From contig CALFCI010000049.1 of assembly GCA_937951135.1 (NCBI GenBank), forward strand, positions 1-34,218: a stretch of 34,218 bases of DNA, written 5' to 3'. Shown here piece by piece: positions 7,170 to 15,055 of this stretch. The stretch's first letter is position 1. Each line of letters starts with the position of its first letter. The translations under genes were made by a program, and so were the position numbers. The notes under the pieces were generated by a model. That model saw only the letters and a program-made list of their open reading frames with translations, was not told the DNA's origin and ran no database searches. Source of the DNA: an uncultured Aquimarina sp. (GTDB taxonomy: Bacteria; Bacteroidota; Bacteroidia; Flavobacteriales; Flavobacteriaceae).

Positions 7170-8999
7170 ATGGCATTAATGACCACTACCAAAGTTCGTA
7201 TTAATGGAAAAGTACTTCCTTATTATGAAACCTTAGAATTGAAACAAGAGATTAATGATCACCATTACCTCACTTTGGTATGTCGTACAGATGATATTCC
7301 AGTAGAAAACCCTACAAAGGAACAGGCTTTAGGTGCATTCAAGGAGCATATAGGAGCTGCGATCACTATTGAAATTATACCCATACGAAAAGATGATACG
7401 ATATATACCGATGATTTTCGGTTTTCAGGTATGATCGTAAAGATTGACGAAGAATGGCAGAGTTTGGGTAGAGGAGGTTTAATAACATTATATGGATGCT
7501 CAGGGACTATTATGGCCGATGGTGCGCCAAATTACAATTCCTATCATAAACAAAGTTTAGCCTTTATCGCAGAAGAAACATTACGTGGATATCATCGTAA
7601 TGCATTAATACCAGAAATCAAGCCTGCTCATCCTCAACTTACCGATGAAATTTTATATTCGGTACAGCAGGGGTGTAGTGATTTTGAATATTTGCAGCGT
7701 TTGGCATCGTATTATGGACAATGGCTCTATAGTGCAGATGGAAAAACGTTAATTCTCGGGACACCGGGAACAAAACAGACGATACTACAATATGGAAAAG
7801 ATTTAAAGAGTATGCGTTTAGAGATGAGGCCTACCCCAAATCAGTTTACCTATATCACCGATGATTATTTAGAAGATAGCGGACAGCATCAAAAAGACGC
7901 AAGTGAAGCCAATACCTCATCCGAAATGATTCAGAGTTATGTATATCAAAAGGCAGCAGAGTTATTTCCTAAAAAGACAAACCAATATCACGATAATCCC
8001 CATCATGATAATCCGAGACCACGAAGTATTATGGCTTCGCGTTTTGGTACTCAGATAGAGGAGTACAGTAAATCAAGAGCTTTAAATCAAGTAGTGATGG
8101 TAGGGAATAGTGATAATCCAAGACTGCGTTTAGGGGATAAAATAGGGATTCAAGGTCATGGGCAGTATCGAGTAATCAAAATTACACATACCAATACTTT
8201 TGATGGGGATTATGAAAACCATTTTGAAGCCATAGAAGCCAGTACAGCGGTATATCCAAAAATGGATTTAAATCAAACGCCTAAAAGCGGTAGTCAAGTT
8301 GCCAAGGTAACTAATAATGCAGATCCTGAGGGATTAGGGAGGGTACAGGTACAATTGCCATGGCAAGTTGTAAAAAATAAAAACACCCCTTGGATACGGA
8401 TGTTAACACAACATGCGGGACTAGATAGAGGGGCTTATTGTGTTCCAGAAATAGGAGATGAGGTACTTGTTGATTTTCAAGGCGGTAATGCTGAACGGCC
8501 GTATATCGTAGGATCACTTTATAATAAAACACAAGCTCCTGATGGAGAATGGGCTTCAAAAGATAATGTAGAGGGGAATAATGTTAAAGCATTACGAACT
8601 CGAAGTGGACATACCATAAAGTTAGATGATACCAAAGGCGGAGAAATGATTACGATTACCGATAAGAATAGTAATTTAATCACTATTGATACCGCTAATA
8701 ATAATATGACCATCGCTGCTGGAGAAACAATGACGTTAACTGCAAAAAATATTAATATTAAAGCAGGAGAGGATATCAATATGGTGGCGGGTAACAACTT
8801 TACGAAAAGTGTTGGTGAAGATTATAATGTGATGACAAAAAATAATACCCTTATCGTACAAGAGAACCTTTCTACAGATTCCAAAAAACAGGAAAATATA
8901 TCCGATGAAATTACACTGAGTAGTAATGCAAAAAATCTAACATTAGCTTCAGGAAAGACTGTAGATATACAAAGTAAAGAAAAAGTGAAATTGTTTTAA
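7170..8999 (+). CDS. vgrG: VgrG-like spike protein of a type VI or related contractile injection system
   Basis: Forms the trimeric spike that carries effectors at the tip of a contractile injection machine. From the ATG at 7170 the protein has 609 residues. The N-terminal two-thirds matches the gp27-like hub, for example G-C-S-D-F-E-Y-L-Q-R-L-A-S-Y-Y near residue 180. A gp5-type OB fold lies at about 376-453: D-P-E-G-L-G-R-V-Q-V and later G-D-E-V-L-V-D-F-Q-G-G. A gp5C-like beta-helix repeat region follows (N-N-M-T-I-A-A-G-E-T-M-T-L). The frame is open upstream to a TTG at 7089, but that TTG is inside an apparent -7 box, and the residues M-A-L-M-T-T-T-K-V from 7170 look like a normal VgrG N-terminus. 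There is no enzymatic C-terminal extension. It is followed by likely adaptor, tip and cargo genes. Confidence 0.93.
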   Translation: MALMTTTKVRINGKVLPYYETLELKQEINDHHYLTLVCRTDDIPVENPTKEQALGAFKEHIGAAITIEIIPIRKDDTIYTDDFRFSGMIVKIDEEWQSLGRGGLITLYGCSGTIMADGAPNYNSYHKQSLAFIAEETLRGYHRNALIPEIKPAHPQLTDEILYSVQQGCSDFEYLQRLASYYGQWLYSADGKTLILGTPGTKQTILQYGKDLKSMRLEMRPTPNQFTYITDDYLEDSGQHQKDASEANTSSEMIQSYVYQKAAELFPKKTNQYHDNPHHDNPRPRSIMASRFGTQIEEYSKSRALNQVVMVGNSDNPRLRLGDKIGIQGHGQYRVIKITHTNTFDGDYENHFEAIEASTAVYPKMDLNQTPKSGSQVAKVTNNADPEGLGRVQVQLPWQVVKNKNTPWIRMLTQHAGLDRGAYCVPEIGDEVLVDFQGGNAERPYIVGSLYNKTQAPDGEWASKDNVEGNNVKALRTRSGHTIKLDDTKGGEMITITDKNSNLITIDTANNNMTIAAGETMTLTAKNINIKAGEDINMVAGNNFTKSVGEDYNVMTKNNTLIVQENLSTDSKKQENISDEITLSSNAKNLTLASGKTVDIQSKEKVKLF

Positions 9000-9043
9000 T
9001 CTAGAATTAAATGTATTTTATTGCATTATTTTTTTAAATAGTT

Positions 9044-10009
9044 ATGATGGATTCAGAAGAAAATATAGAAACTATTGGTGGAGTACAAGATCATACGCTA
9101 ACGATAAACCCCGAGGGTTTTAAAGGACAATATGGGTGTATGGTTACTTTTGATAATGGTACTGCTAAAACAGTGTTGCGATACAAATTGAATATCTATT
9201 GGACTGGAAAATCAAACCAATTTACAAATACATATCGAATTGATCGAGAACCTCATATTTTTATCAATGATAAAGTGCCAGAAGATTTTTTAGATAAGCT
9301 AGCAGTAGAGGTGAGTCAAGTTATATATCCTCTAGAAGTTGAAACTACATGGGACGGAAAATTGAATAAAATTTTAAATTTCGAAGCCATTGTAGAGCGC
9401 TGGGAACATAAAAAAAAAGAACTGCCACAGTTTTATAAGGGAGACATTGCAGATCGATATCTTCAACTCACGGATCAAACATTAAGTTCGCCAACTGTTT
9501 TATTTGAAAAACTGACTAAAGATTGGTGTATTCAACTTTATTTCAGTCGACTGTATGTGCATTATTCAGAAGATTTTGCAGTGGAGCAAAAAGAATCGTA
9601 TCCGATAGCTGGAAAAGCAACGCCAGTAACCTATACAACAACGCAATATCTAGAGCGTGTTTCAGAAAACGATACTAATGATATTACACTAAGAATAGAA
9701 GGCAAAATTGATGATGAGCGAAGTGCATTAGACTTAGAACAAGAGCTAGATATTCCATATCACAAGCTACTTAATGCAGAGGTAAAAAAAATGAAAGGAA
9801 AATGCGAATTGATGTATGTGTTGGAGGAAGATACCGGTATAATAGAAACCTTTGAAGCAAATTTTGAAACTAAATTTAGTGTGCAAAAGAAAGTGAACGT
9901 AAGAATGTCTTTATTGAAAAGATTGAAGAAAGAAAGTGCTATACTTGTGGAAGAAGACGATCAGATGCAAGTTAAGAAAGGGTTTTGGGCTAAATTATTT
10001 AATAAATAA
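9044..10009 (+). CDS. Unknown protein in the VgrG cassette, possible effector adaptor
   Basis: I do not recognise the family. It has 321 residues, no signal peptide and no membrane segment, with mixed alpha/beta character, an acidic middle and a strongly basic C-terminus (around L-L-K-R-L-K-K-E and G-F-W-A-K-L-F-N-K). The gene begins 44 bases after vgrG and ends only 9 bases before the PAAR-like gene, so it is almost certainly co-transcribed with both. Genes in this position in type VI loci often encode chaperones or adaptors that load a specific effector on VgrG or PAAR (established for DUF4123, DUF2169 and DUF1795 proteins, none of which I can match here). The role given is positional inference only. 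Confidence 0.8.
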   Translation: MMDSEENIETIGGVQDHTLTINPEGFKGQYGCMVTFDNGTAKTVLRYKLNIYWTGKSNQFTNTYRIDREPHIFINDKVPEDFLDKLAVEVSQVIYPLEVETTWDGKLNKILNFEAIVERWEHKKKELPQFYKGDIADRYLQLTDQTLSSPTVLFEKLTKDWCIQLYFSRLYVHYSEDFAVEQKESYPIAGKATPVTYTTTQYLERVSENDTNDITLRIEGKIDDERSALDLEQELDIPYHKLLNAEVKKMKGKCELMYVLEEDTGIIETFEANFETKFSVQKKVNVRMSLLKRLKKESAILVEEDDQMQVKKGFWAKLFNK

Positions 10010-10018
10010 AGAAATACA

Positions 10019-10510
10019 ATGAGTCAGAAGTATGTTGTAGTACAAGGAGCGATGTGTAAATGTAAATTTGGAAATGCGCCAGATGCCTTAAAAGTAAATT
10101 CGCATCAAAAATATTATGCAAATGACACACAAGCATCCCAAAAATTAATAGCAACAACTATGGAGTTGGGGGGTGGCACTTTTCAAGCCAATACTTTTGG
10201 ACTCTGTAAACTACAGCCTACAGGCAATAGTTATAAACCGTGTCAGATTGTAGTAACGCAATGGAAAGGGTTTTATAAAAATGCAGATTTAGGAAATGGC
10301 GGTCACGTATTAGTAGAAGATAGTAAAGCAATATGCCCTATTGCCGGCAGTCCTTGTATTCAGATTACGAATCACGGGCAAAGTATGGCAGGTAGTGCCC
10401 AAAATGCAGCAGATGCAGATGCAGATGCGCAACGTCAAATAAACCCTATGGTAGATACTAGAGGTCTAAATCAAGAAGCAGCTACCGTGCAAGAAGTAAC
10501 GGTCATTTAA
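10019..10510 (+). CDS. DUF4280 (PAAR-like) spike-tip protein
   Basis: A 163-residue cytosolic protein with the features of DUF4280 PAAR-like proteins, which cap the VgrG spike. The N-terminal V-V-V-Q-G-A-M-C-K-C-K-F-G is followed by further conserved cysteines (G-L-C-K-L-Q, K-P-C-Q-I) and the late motif C-P-I-A-G-S-P-C near residues 110-117, probably metal-binding as in PAAR tips. A low-complexity alanine/aspartate stretch (A-D-A-D-A-D-A) begins a flexible C-terminal tail of about 40 residues. There is no fused toxin, so cargo is likely supplied by the next gene, 12 bases downstream. The position between a possible adaptor and a large candidate effector is typical for a cargo cassette. The family call is by motif recognition. 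Confidence 0.88.
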   Translation: MSQKYVVVQGAMCKCKFGNAPDALKVNSHQKYYANDTQASQKLIATTMELGGGTFQANTFGLCKLQPTGNSYKPCQIVVTQWKGFYKNADLGNGGHVLVEDSKAICPIAGSPCIQITNHGQSMAGSAQNAADADADAQRQINPMVDTRGLNQEAATVQEVTVI

Positions 10511-10522
10511 AAGAACTGAGAT

Positions 10523-13234
10523 ATGCCAGAAGGAATAGAAAAAATAGTCATTGTTAATGATGCCGGTCTAGAGAGCGCTCCTAGAAATTTTATTATAGAA
10601 GGGGTGAAGCCTGTAGCGCTTAAAGTGATATATTATCCAGGAACAGAAGATGCTTTAAAAGGATATGCAAAATGGATTGTCAAACCTAAAGATGGAGGGC
10701 CGTATACCAAAGAAGATCATGGAGGAGAGATAGGAGATTCTAGAGGGTTATCTGTGGTTCCTAAATACTGTGGGCCTAAAGAGCATAGTGTAGAAGCTTT
10801 TTTAGAAGAGCCTACAAATAGTTATCCGAGACAACTTACGTTCACTGCATTCGCTCCTCAAAAAATTGTAAGCACAAAATGGAGCAGGGAAGATGGGGGT
10901 GATGATATTAGACAATCTCCTATAAAATATGGAGAGGATGTGTGGTTAAATGTGGAAACAGAAGGGCTTAATGGTGCAGCATTAGAAGTTGATATCTATA
11001 GTTTGCAAACGGGTAGTGATGAAAAAGTAGCAACCATAAATATCGAGTGTGTCAATGGAGAGATTAATCACCCCATCGAAAATACTTTTTCTTGGCGAGC
11101 AGGCACAGGGTGGATTACAAGTAATGAAGAGAAGTTTTATGTTAAAATACGGCTTCGAGGGAGTCAAGAAACCATAAAGGATGATAAAGATCAAGATATA
11201 CACGCGAGATACCTGAGGATTAATGATGAGATCGTAACGAGGTCTGTTGCCGTTTCTCAAAGTGCTAGGCCAGCAACGGTTGGCGAATCAGAAATCAATA
11301 TAGAACGGTATGAACTCTGTCGGTTTTTAACCGTATCCGTGCTTGATGAAGGCGAAAACATTGTGGTATTAGACGAAGGCAGACTACAAAGAGCGCAACG
11401 AGAATTAGGAGGAGGATTTGATGTTTCGGAAGTGATCTATTTCCCTTTTGAGGAAGCTACTATTACAGCAGACTCTGAAAAAGTCTTAGATGGAATTGCA
11501 AATATATTATTCGATAATCCCTATGTACATGCCAAGTTGGGAGCGCATTGTGATATCCGTGGTAGCCACGAATTTAATGACATTTTGTCGAATGAAAGGG
11601 CTAGTGCTGCCGTAGAGTATTTAGTGGGTAAAGGAGTGCCTAAGACACTTTTATTTGGGAATGGATATGGTAAAAGGAGGTTGTTGATCGAAGGAGAGCA
11701 TATATCAGAAGAAGAACATCAGCTAAATAGAAGAGTTACCATAGAGTTTAAGCTTAATGGAGATGATGCCGAAAGTATTATTTTTGAAACCATTGCGCCA
11801 GACATTTCTAAAAAGAAAAAATTAGTAGTTACTGTCGATCCTTATAATACCGATAAATGTCTAAGGCGAGGAACTAGTCTTGAGCATGAAACAAAAATTA
11901 AAGTAATCGAATTGACTCCTGAAGGACAAAGCGATCCTTTTGAGCAAAGTGGTACTGTTAAAGAACATGATGTTTATAGCAATTTATCTCGGTTAGAAAT
12001 AGCGCCACTTCAGTATATTTGGCCGCATTCGAGTACCACTAATAATTTTAATTATTTTTTTAATAGTTGTCGGTATTACAGTAATAAGGAAAAGCCCACG
12101 ATGATTGTAAAAGCATATCCAGATATTAAATGGGATTTTCACTTTTTTCTTAATCTTAGTAATTCGCCTAGTGTCACCTGGCAGGGGCTGCAAGCCGACA
12201 AGTTAAGAAAAATGAGACAGCAAGCTGGTTATATGGGAGCAACAGCCACACATCGACAAGTCGCGATAGATTTTGGAGTTATTCTAGAAGCCAATTGGAA
12301 TAAATCAGGATCAGTATATGATAGTAAGTTTGACGCAACGCTCAAGTATGATTCGAAGATAAAGAAGTTTTATGATGTATTTGCATCCTTAAGAGAAATC
12401 TCTAGAGGGATTACATCGAAAACAAAAGGAAAAGTAACCAGTAATAGATTAGGTTCAATACTTCCTTTTTCGGTAGAGATTATGCCACCAAATTTTTCTT
12501 TAGGAGCAGAGTGGCAATTAACAAGAGCTCAAAAAGATGATAATCCAATTGCAGCGATAGGAACAGAAGTTAAGTTTTATTTGGATGCTAAGCCAATTGT
12601 TGGATTGAAAATGGTCATCGATTTATTAGACCTTTTAGTGCAAGGTGTTGTGGCTGCTACTACAGGAGGAACAGCAAATGTAGGGGCTAAAAAAATATTT
12701 GATGAAGTAAGAGCATGGTTAGCAGATGATGATCATGCTGTAAACCTTAAAATGTATATAGATCTCGAACTTTTTGGAACCATCCAGGGAGGTGCGGATA
12801 TCAAATATCATACAGTGACCGATGAGAACGAAGGGAACTTGAAATTAGACGCGACTATTGGGATAGAACTAAAAGCAGGTATAGAAGTAAGAGCAGGCGT
12901 AGTGTTAGTCGGTGTAGAGTTTTATGCAGAAGGTCAATTGAAAGCATCGGGTAAAGGATCTATTACTTTTGGTCACAAATTAGTATATAACTCGCGTGAT
13001 GGAGGGTCATTGAATTACAAACCAGAACTTGTATTTGATGGTATTGTTGTAGATGTAGTGATTAAAGCAGAAGTTGGAATGTCAATAAAAAGAGGATTGT
13101 TTAGCGGTTTAGGAGCAAGTAGAGAGCTTGCCGATTATCGGTATAATGATAAGGTTGTTGACGAATTTGATGTAATGGCAGCATTAGGGCAATTAACAGG
13201 TATCGATCCCGAAATTCCATTAATTAAAAATTGA
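10523..13234 (+). CDS. Candidate injected effector with central OmpA-type peptidoglycan-binding domain
   Basis: A 903-residue protein without a signal peptide. Residues 1-290 are beta-rich with immunoglobulin-like strands and probably form a delivery or structural region. Residues about 304-412 are an OmpA C-terminal-like domain: I-Y-F-P-F-E-E-A-T-I, then C-D-I-R-G and L-S-N-E-R-A, with Asp344 and Arg359 at the diaminopimelate-binding positions. Residues 413-903 are unrecognised. This part includes a hydrophobic helix (V-I-D-L-L-D-L-L-V-Q-G-V-V-A-A) near 705-720 and an alternating, glycine-rich beta region (about 750-850). An OmpA domain without export signal, directly behind VgrG and a PAAR-like tip, suggests an injected protein that acts at the cell wall or periplasm. 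It could instead be a structural envelope anchor. Seen: domains and context. Inferred: effector role. Confidence 0.8.
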   Translation: MPEGIEKIVIVNDAGLESAPRNFIIEGVKPVALKVIYYPGTEDALKGYAKWIVKPKDGGPYTKEDHGGEIGDSRGLSVVPKYCGPKEHSVEAFLEEPTNSYPRQLTFTAFAPQKIVSTKWSREDGGDDIRQSPIKYGEDVWLNVETEGLNGAALEVDIYSLQTGSDEKVATINIECVNGEINHPIENTFSWRAGTGWITSNEEKFYVKIRLRGSQETIKDDKDQDIHARYLRINDEIVTRSVAVSQSARPATVGESEINIERYELCRFLTVSVLDEGENIVVLDEGRLQRAQRELGGGFDVSEVIYFPFEEATITADSEKVLDGIANILFDNPYVHAKLGAHCDIRGSHEFNDILSNERASAAVEYLVGKGVPKTLLFGNGYGKRRLLIEGEHISEEEHQLNRRVTIEFKLNGDDAESIIFETIAPDISKKKKLVVTVDPYNTDKCLRRGTSLEHETKIKVIELTPEGQSDPFEQSGTVKEHDVYSNLSRLEIAPLQYIWPHSSTTNNFNYFFNSCRYYSNKEKPTMIVKAYPDIKWDFHFFLNLSNSPSVTWQGLQADKLRKMRQQAGYMGATATHRQVAIDFGVILEANWNKSGSVYDSKFDATLKYDSKIKKFYDVFASLREISRGITSKTKGKVTSNRLGSILPFSVEIMPPNFSLGAEWQLTRAQKDDNPIAAIGTEVKFYLDAKPIVGLKMVIDLLDLLVQGVVAATTGGTANVGAKKIFDEVRAWLADDDHAVNLKMYIDLELFGTIQGGADIKYHTVTDENEGNLKLDATIGIELKAGIEVRAGVVLVGVEFYAEGQLKASGKGSITFGHKLVYNSRDGGSLNYKPELVFDGIVVDVVIKAEVGMSIKRGLFSGLGASRELADYRYNDKVVDEFDVMAALGQLTGIDPEIPLIKN

Positions 13235-13240
13235 GATATA

Positions 13241-13269
13241 AAAATAGAATTTAAAATAGAATTTAAAAT
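13241..13269 (+). repeat. 12-bp tandem repeat spanning a start codon
   Basis: AAAATAGAATTT is repeated twice (13241-13252 and 13253-13264) and a third partial copy, AAAAT, runs into the ATG of the lipoprotein gene. The tract forms the whole translation-initiation region. Length change here by slippage would alter the leader of this gene. Confidence 0.7.
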
Positions 13270-13843
13270 GAAGTTTAGTATAGTAAGTAAAATGGTAATT
13301 GTTATGGCGTTAGTTTCTAGTTGCCAATCACAAACGGCAAGTTTTGATTTATATCAACTTAAGTTTGATGAAAAGATAGATGATATTGTAATACAAAATA
13401 AATTGAAAATGTCTGATGGAATATCAGAAGCCAAAACACTTTTTGGGTATGATAGATTTGAAACTAAAAAAGAAGGGTTGCTTCAGTTTGCTGGACTTGC
13501 ATTGATAGGTGAAAATACCGAACAAAAAAACAAGCTGATTTTACATTATAACGAAGAAAATCATATTCTTGCAATGTATGAAGTGTTGTTGTATACAGAA
13601 AAAGAAGTACAGGGACTCTCCAGTGTTTTAGAACAAAAAATAGGAAAGCCCGATCATGAATCAGAGAATACTGATGGATTGGAAATGAAGGTATGGAAAG
13701 ATGAAAAAACTAAAATTTATTACTTCTTAATGTCTTATGACGATAAAAATAAGCAGCGGAAAACAGAATTTACAGCAATCGATATGAAACAAGATAAAGC
13801 CAAAGATTGGATTAGTTTTAGGAGTTTTCATTACTTTCTGTAA
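13268..13843 (+). CDS. Small lipoprotein, candidate immunity protein
   Basis: A 191-residue protein with a short basic N-terminus (M-K-F-S-I-V-S-K), a hydrophobic core and the lipobox V-S-S-C, so Cys19 should be lipidated after signal peptidase II cleavage; Q-S-Q follows, with no obvious Bacteroidota surface-export signal that I can confirm. The mature part is charged, mixed alpha/beta, and has no domain I recognise. It starts 33 bases after the 903-residue candidate effector and is probably in the same transcript. Immunity proteins against periplasm-acting injected effectors are often periplasmic or lipoproteins (known from type VI systems), so this is the best candidate for self-protection. 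It may equally be an unrelated lipoprotein; no direct evidence exists for binding. Confidence 0.82.
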   Translation: MKFSIVSKMVIVMALVSSCQSQTASFDLYQLKFDEKIDDIVIQNKLKMSDGISEAKTLFGYDRFETKKEGLLQFAGLALIGENTEQKNKLILHYNEENHILAMYEVLLYTEKEVQGLSSVLEQKIGKPDHESENTDGLEMKVWKDEKTKIYYFLMSYDDKNKQRKTEFTAIDMKQDKAKDWISFRSFHYFL

Positions 13844-13970
13844 GCTGATGATAACAAATAATAAAATGACCTTGTAAGCGTATCGTGTGCAACTAGAGTT
13901 TGATAGAAAACACATGAGATGGTATTCAAAAAATAAGACAAAAAATAGTTCATAATAAAACTAGGCGACT

Positions 13971-14750
13971 ATGATCGAAAAACCGTATTACATGCTAGAG
14001 TTTACAGCAATCTCTTGTATGTTTGAAATTAGAATAAATGATACTCCCGTGATGACCTTAAATCTTAAAGGACAGGCGTCTACTAGAATACCTGTCAATC
14101 ATGCCATTCAATCCAGTGGAGAACAGCAAGTAAGTATTAAAGTATTGCCTGTTTTAGGACAAATGGCATTACATCAAAATACAGTGTTTAATTATAAAAT
14201 CTATTTGTATGATGTAACCAATGGATTTGAAAAGAAAAAAATGGTTTTAGAATATGATAGTCCTCGTGTGAGCCCAAGTTCACCAATGCCTTTGCTTGTA
14301 AGCCATAATATATTTCCTGCAACAATCCCTTATACCATGAAGTCGTATTGGGAAGAAGGTAAGGAATTAGAAGATGTTGATGAATTACATGAAAAACTCA
14401 GGGCAAAATATAAAGAGATTATTAATGCGATTCAGTCTAGAAATTATAAGCAATATCAACAAAAAATAGCCAATAGAGAGCATAATATAGCGGTCTCCAT
14501 GTATCTTAATACTCAAGAGTCAGAAGCAAGGTTTAAACGGTTAGTACGAGATTTTGAGAACGGATATGATAAGGTTGATTTTCCTGAAGAGACGATCATT
14601 ATATATGGAGCGTATGGGAAAAAGGCATCATTGAAAAGAAAGAATGGCGATCCTGCATTAAGTTTTGTGAACGAGAAAGAACAAGAACAACAGATGTTAG
14701 ATATCGAGTTTTATTTTGATACCAAAACAAATGGTCTAGAGATTATTTAA
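13971..14750 (+). CDS. Unknown protein at the end of the VgrG cassette, possible immunity protein
   Basis: A 259-residue cytosolic-looking protein without signal peptide. The N-terminal ~100 residues are beta-rich (F-E-I-R-I-N-D-T-P-V-M near the start; later strands with V-S-I-K-V). A charged helical segment (about residues 140-200, E-L-H-E-K-L-R-A-K-Y and F-K-R-L-V-R-D-F) and a C-terminal beta part follow, including I-I-Y-G-A-Y-G-K-K-A-S-L-K-R and G-D-P-A-L-S-F. This arrangement resembles, from pattern memory, uncharacterised proteins next to vgrG in Gammaproteobacteria that are treated as immunity candidates; I cannot verify that here. The gene lies 127 bases after the lipoprotein gene and is the last gene of the cassette before maeB. 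Confidence 0.78.
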   Translation: MIEKPYYMLEFTAISCMFEIRINDTPVMTLNLKGQASTRIPVNHAIQSSGEQQVSIKVLPVLGQMALHQNTVFNYKIYLYDVTNGFEKKKMVLEYDSPRVSPSSPMPLLVSHNIFPATIPYTMKSYWEEGKELEDVDELHEKLRAKYKEIINAIQSRNYKQYQQKIANREHNIAVSMYLNTQESEARFKRLVRDFENGYDKVDFPEETIIIYGAYGKKASLKRKNGDPALSFVNEKEQEQQMLDIEFYFDTKTNGLEII

Positions 14751-14891
14751 ATAGGCTAAAATTCATGAAAAGCAATTTTTGTGAATTTCAAAATAAAGTG
14801 TTGTTTTTTGAGCTAAATTTTAAACTAGTGTGGATTTCGGAACTTAAAATAAAAGAATACCTAAAAAATTTCTTCATTTCAGATAGTCTTT

Positions 14892-14899
14892 TACCTTTG
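14892..14899 (+). promoter_or_regulatory. Putative -7 promoter box for maeB
   Basis: TACCTTTG matches TAnnTTTG exactly. A weak -33 (TTTC, 14869-14872) lies 19 bases upstream. Transcription would start near 14906 and give a leader of about 150 bases before maeB. Confidence 0.5.
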
Positions 14900-15018
14900 T
14901 ATAGCACACAATTATCATTAATCAAAGTTGAGTTGAGGTGCAATTGTTGTACGCGTACCAAACGAATTGAAAAGGGCATTTAGATGTTTTTGAGGTATAG
15001 CGCAACCATTGAATGAGC

Positions 15019-15051
15019 AAACCATCAACAGACAACTATCAACCATCAACT
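15019..15051 (+). repeat. ACCATCAAC-type repeat before maeB
   Basis: The segment consists of AACCATCAAC, then GACAACTATC, then AACCATCAACTA: an almost purely A/C/T, G-poor run built on the unit ACCATCAAC. A nearly identical copy (two differences over about 33 bases) lies at 25390-25422. The maeB copy ends 4 bases before its ATG, in the presumed untranslated leader. Confidence 0.7.
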
Positions 15052-15055
15052 AAAC

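Larger units (their letters stand above)
14751..15055 (+). other. Leader region upstream of maeB
   Basis: Short open frames exist here on both strands, but none has credible composition or a recognisable product, and the promoter box at 14892-14899 lies inside them. The region holds a -7 box and, immediately before the maeB start, a copy of the ACCATCAAC repeat (15019-15051). I see no terminator for the preceding gene. Confidence 0.55.

Noticed and set aside
7170..8999. Phage tail spike from an integrated prophage
   Set aside because: No capsid, portal, terminase, integrase or tail-tube genes nearby; the neighbouring PAAR-like and lipoprotein genes fit an injection-system cassette better.
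14765..14983. 72-codon plus-strand frame before maeB
   Set aside because: No recognisable product, unusual composition, and an exact promoter -7 box lies inside it; the overlapping minus-strand frame is equally unsupported.
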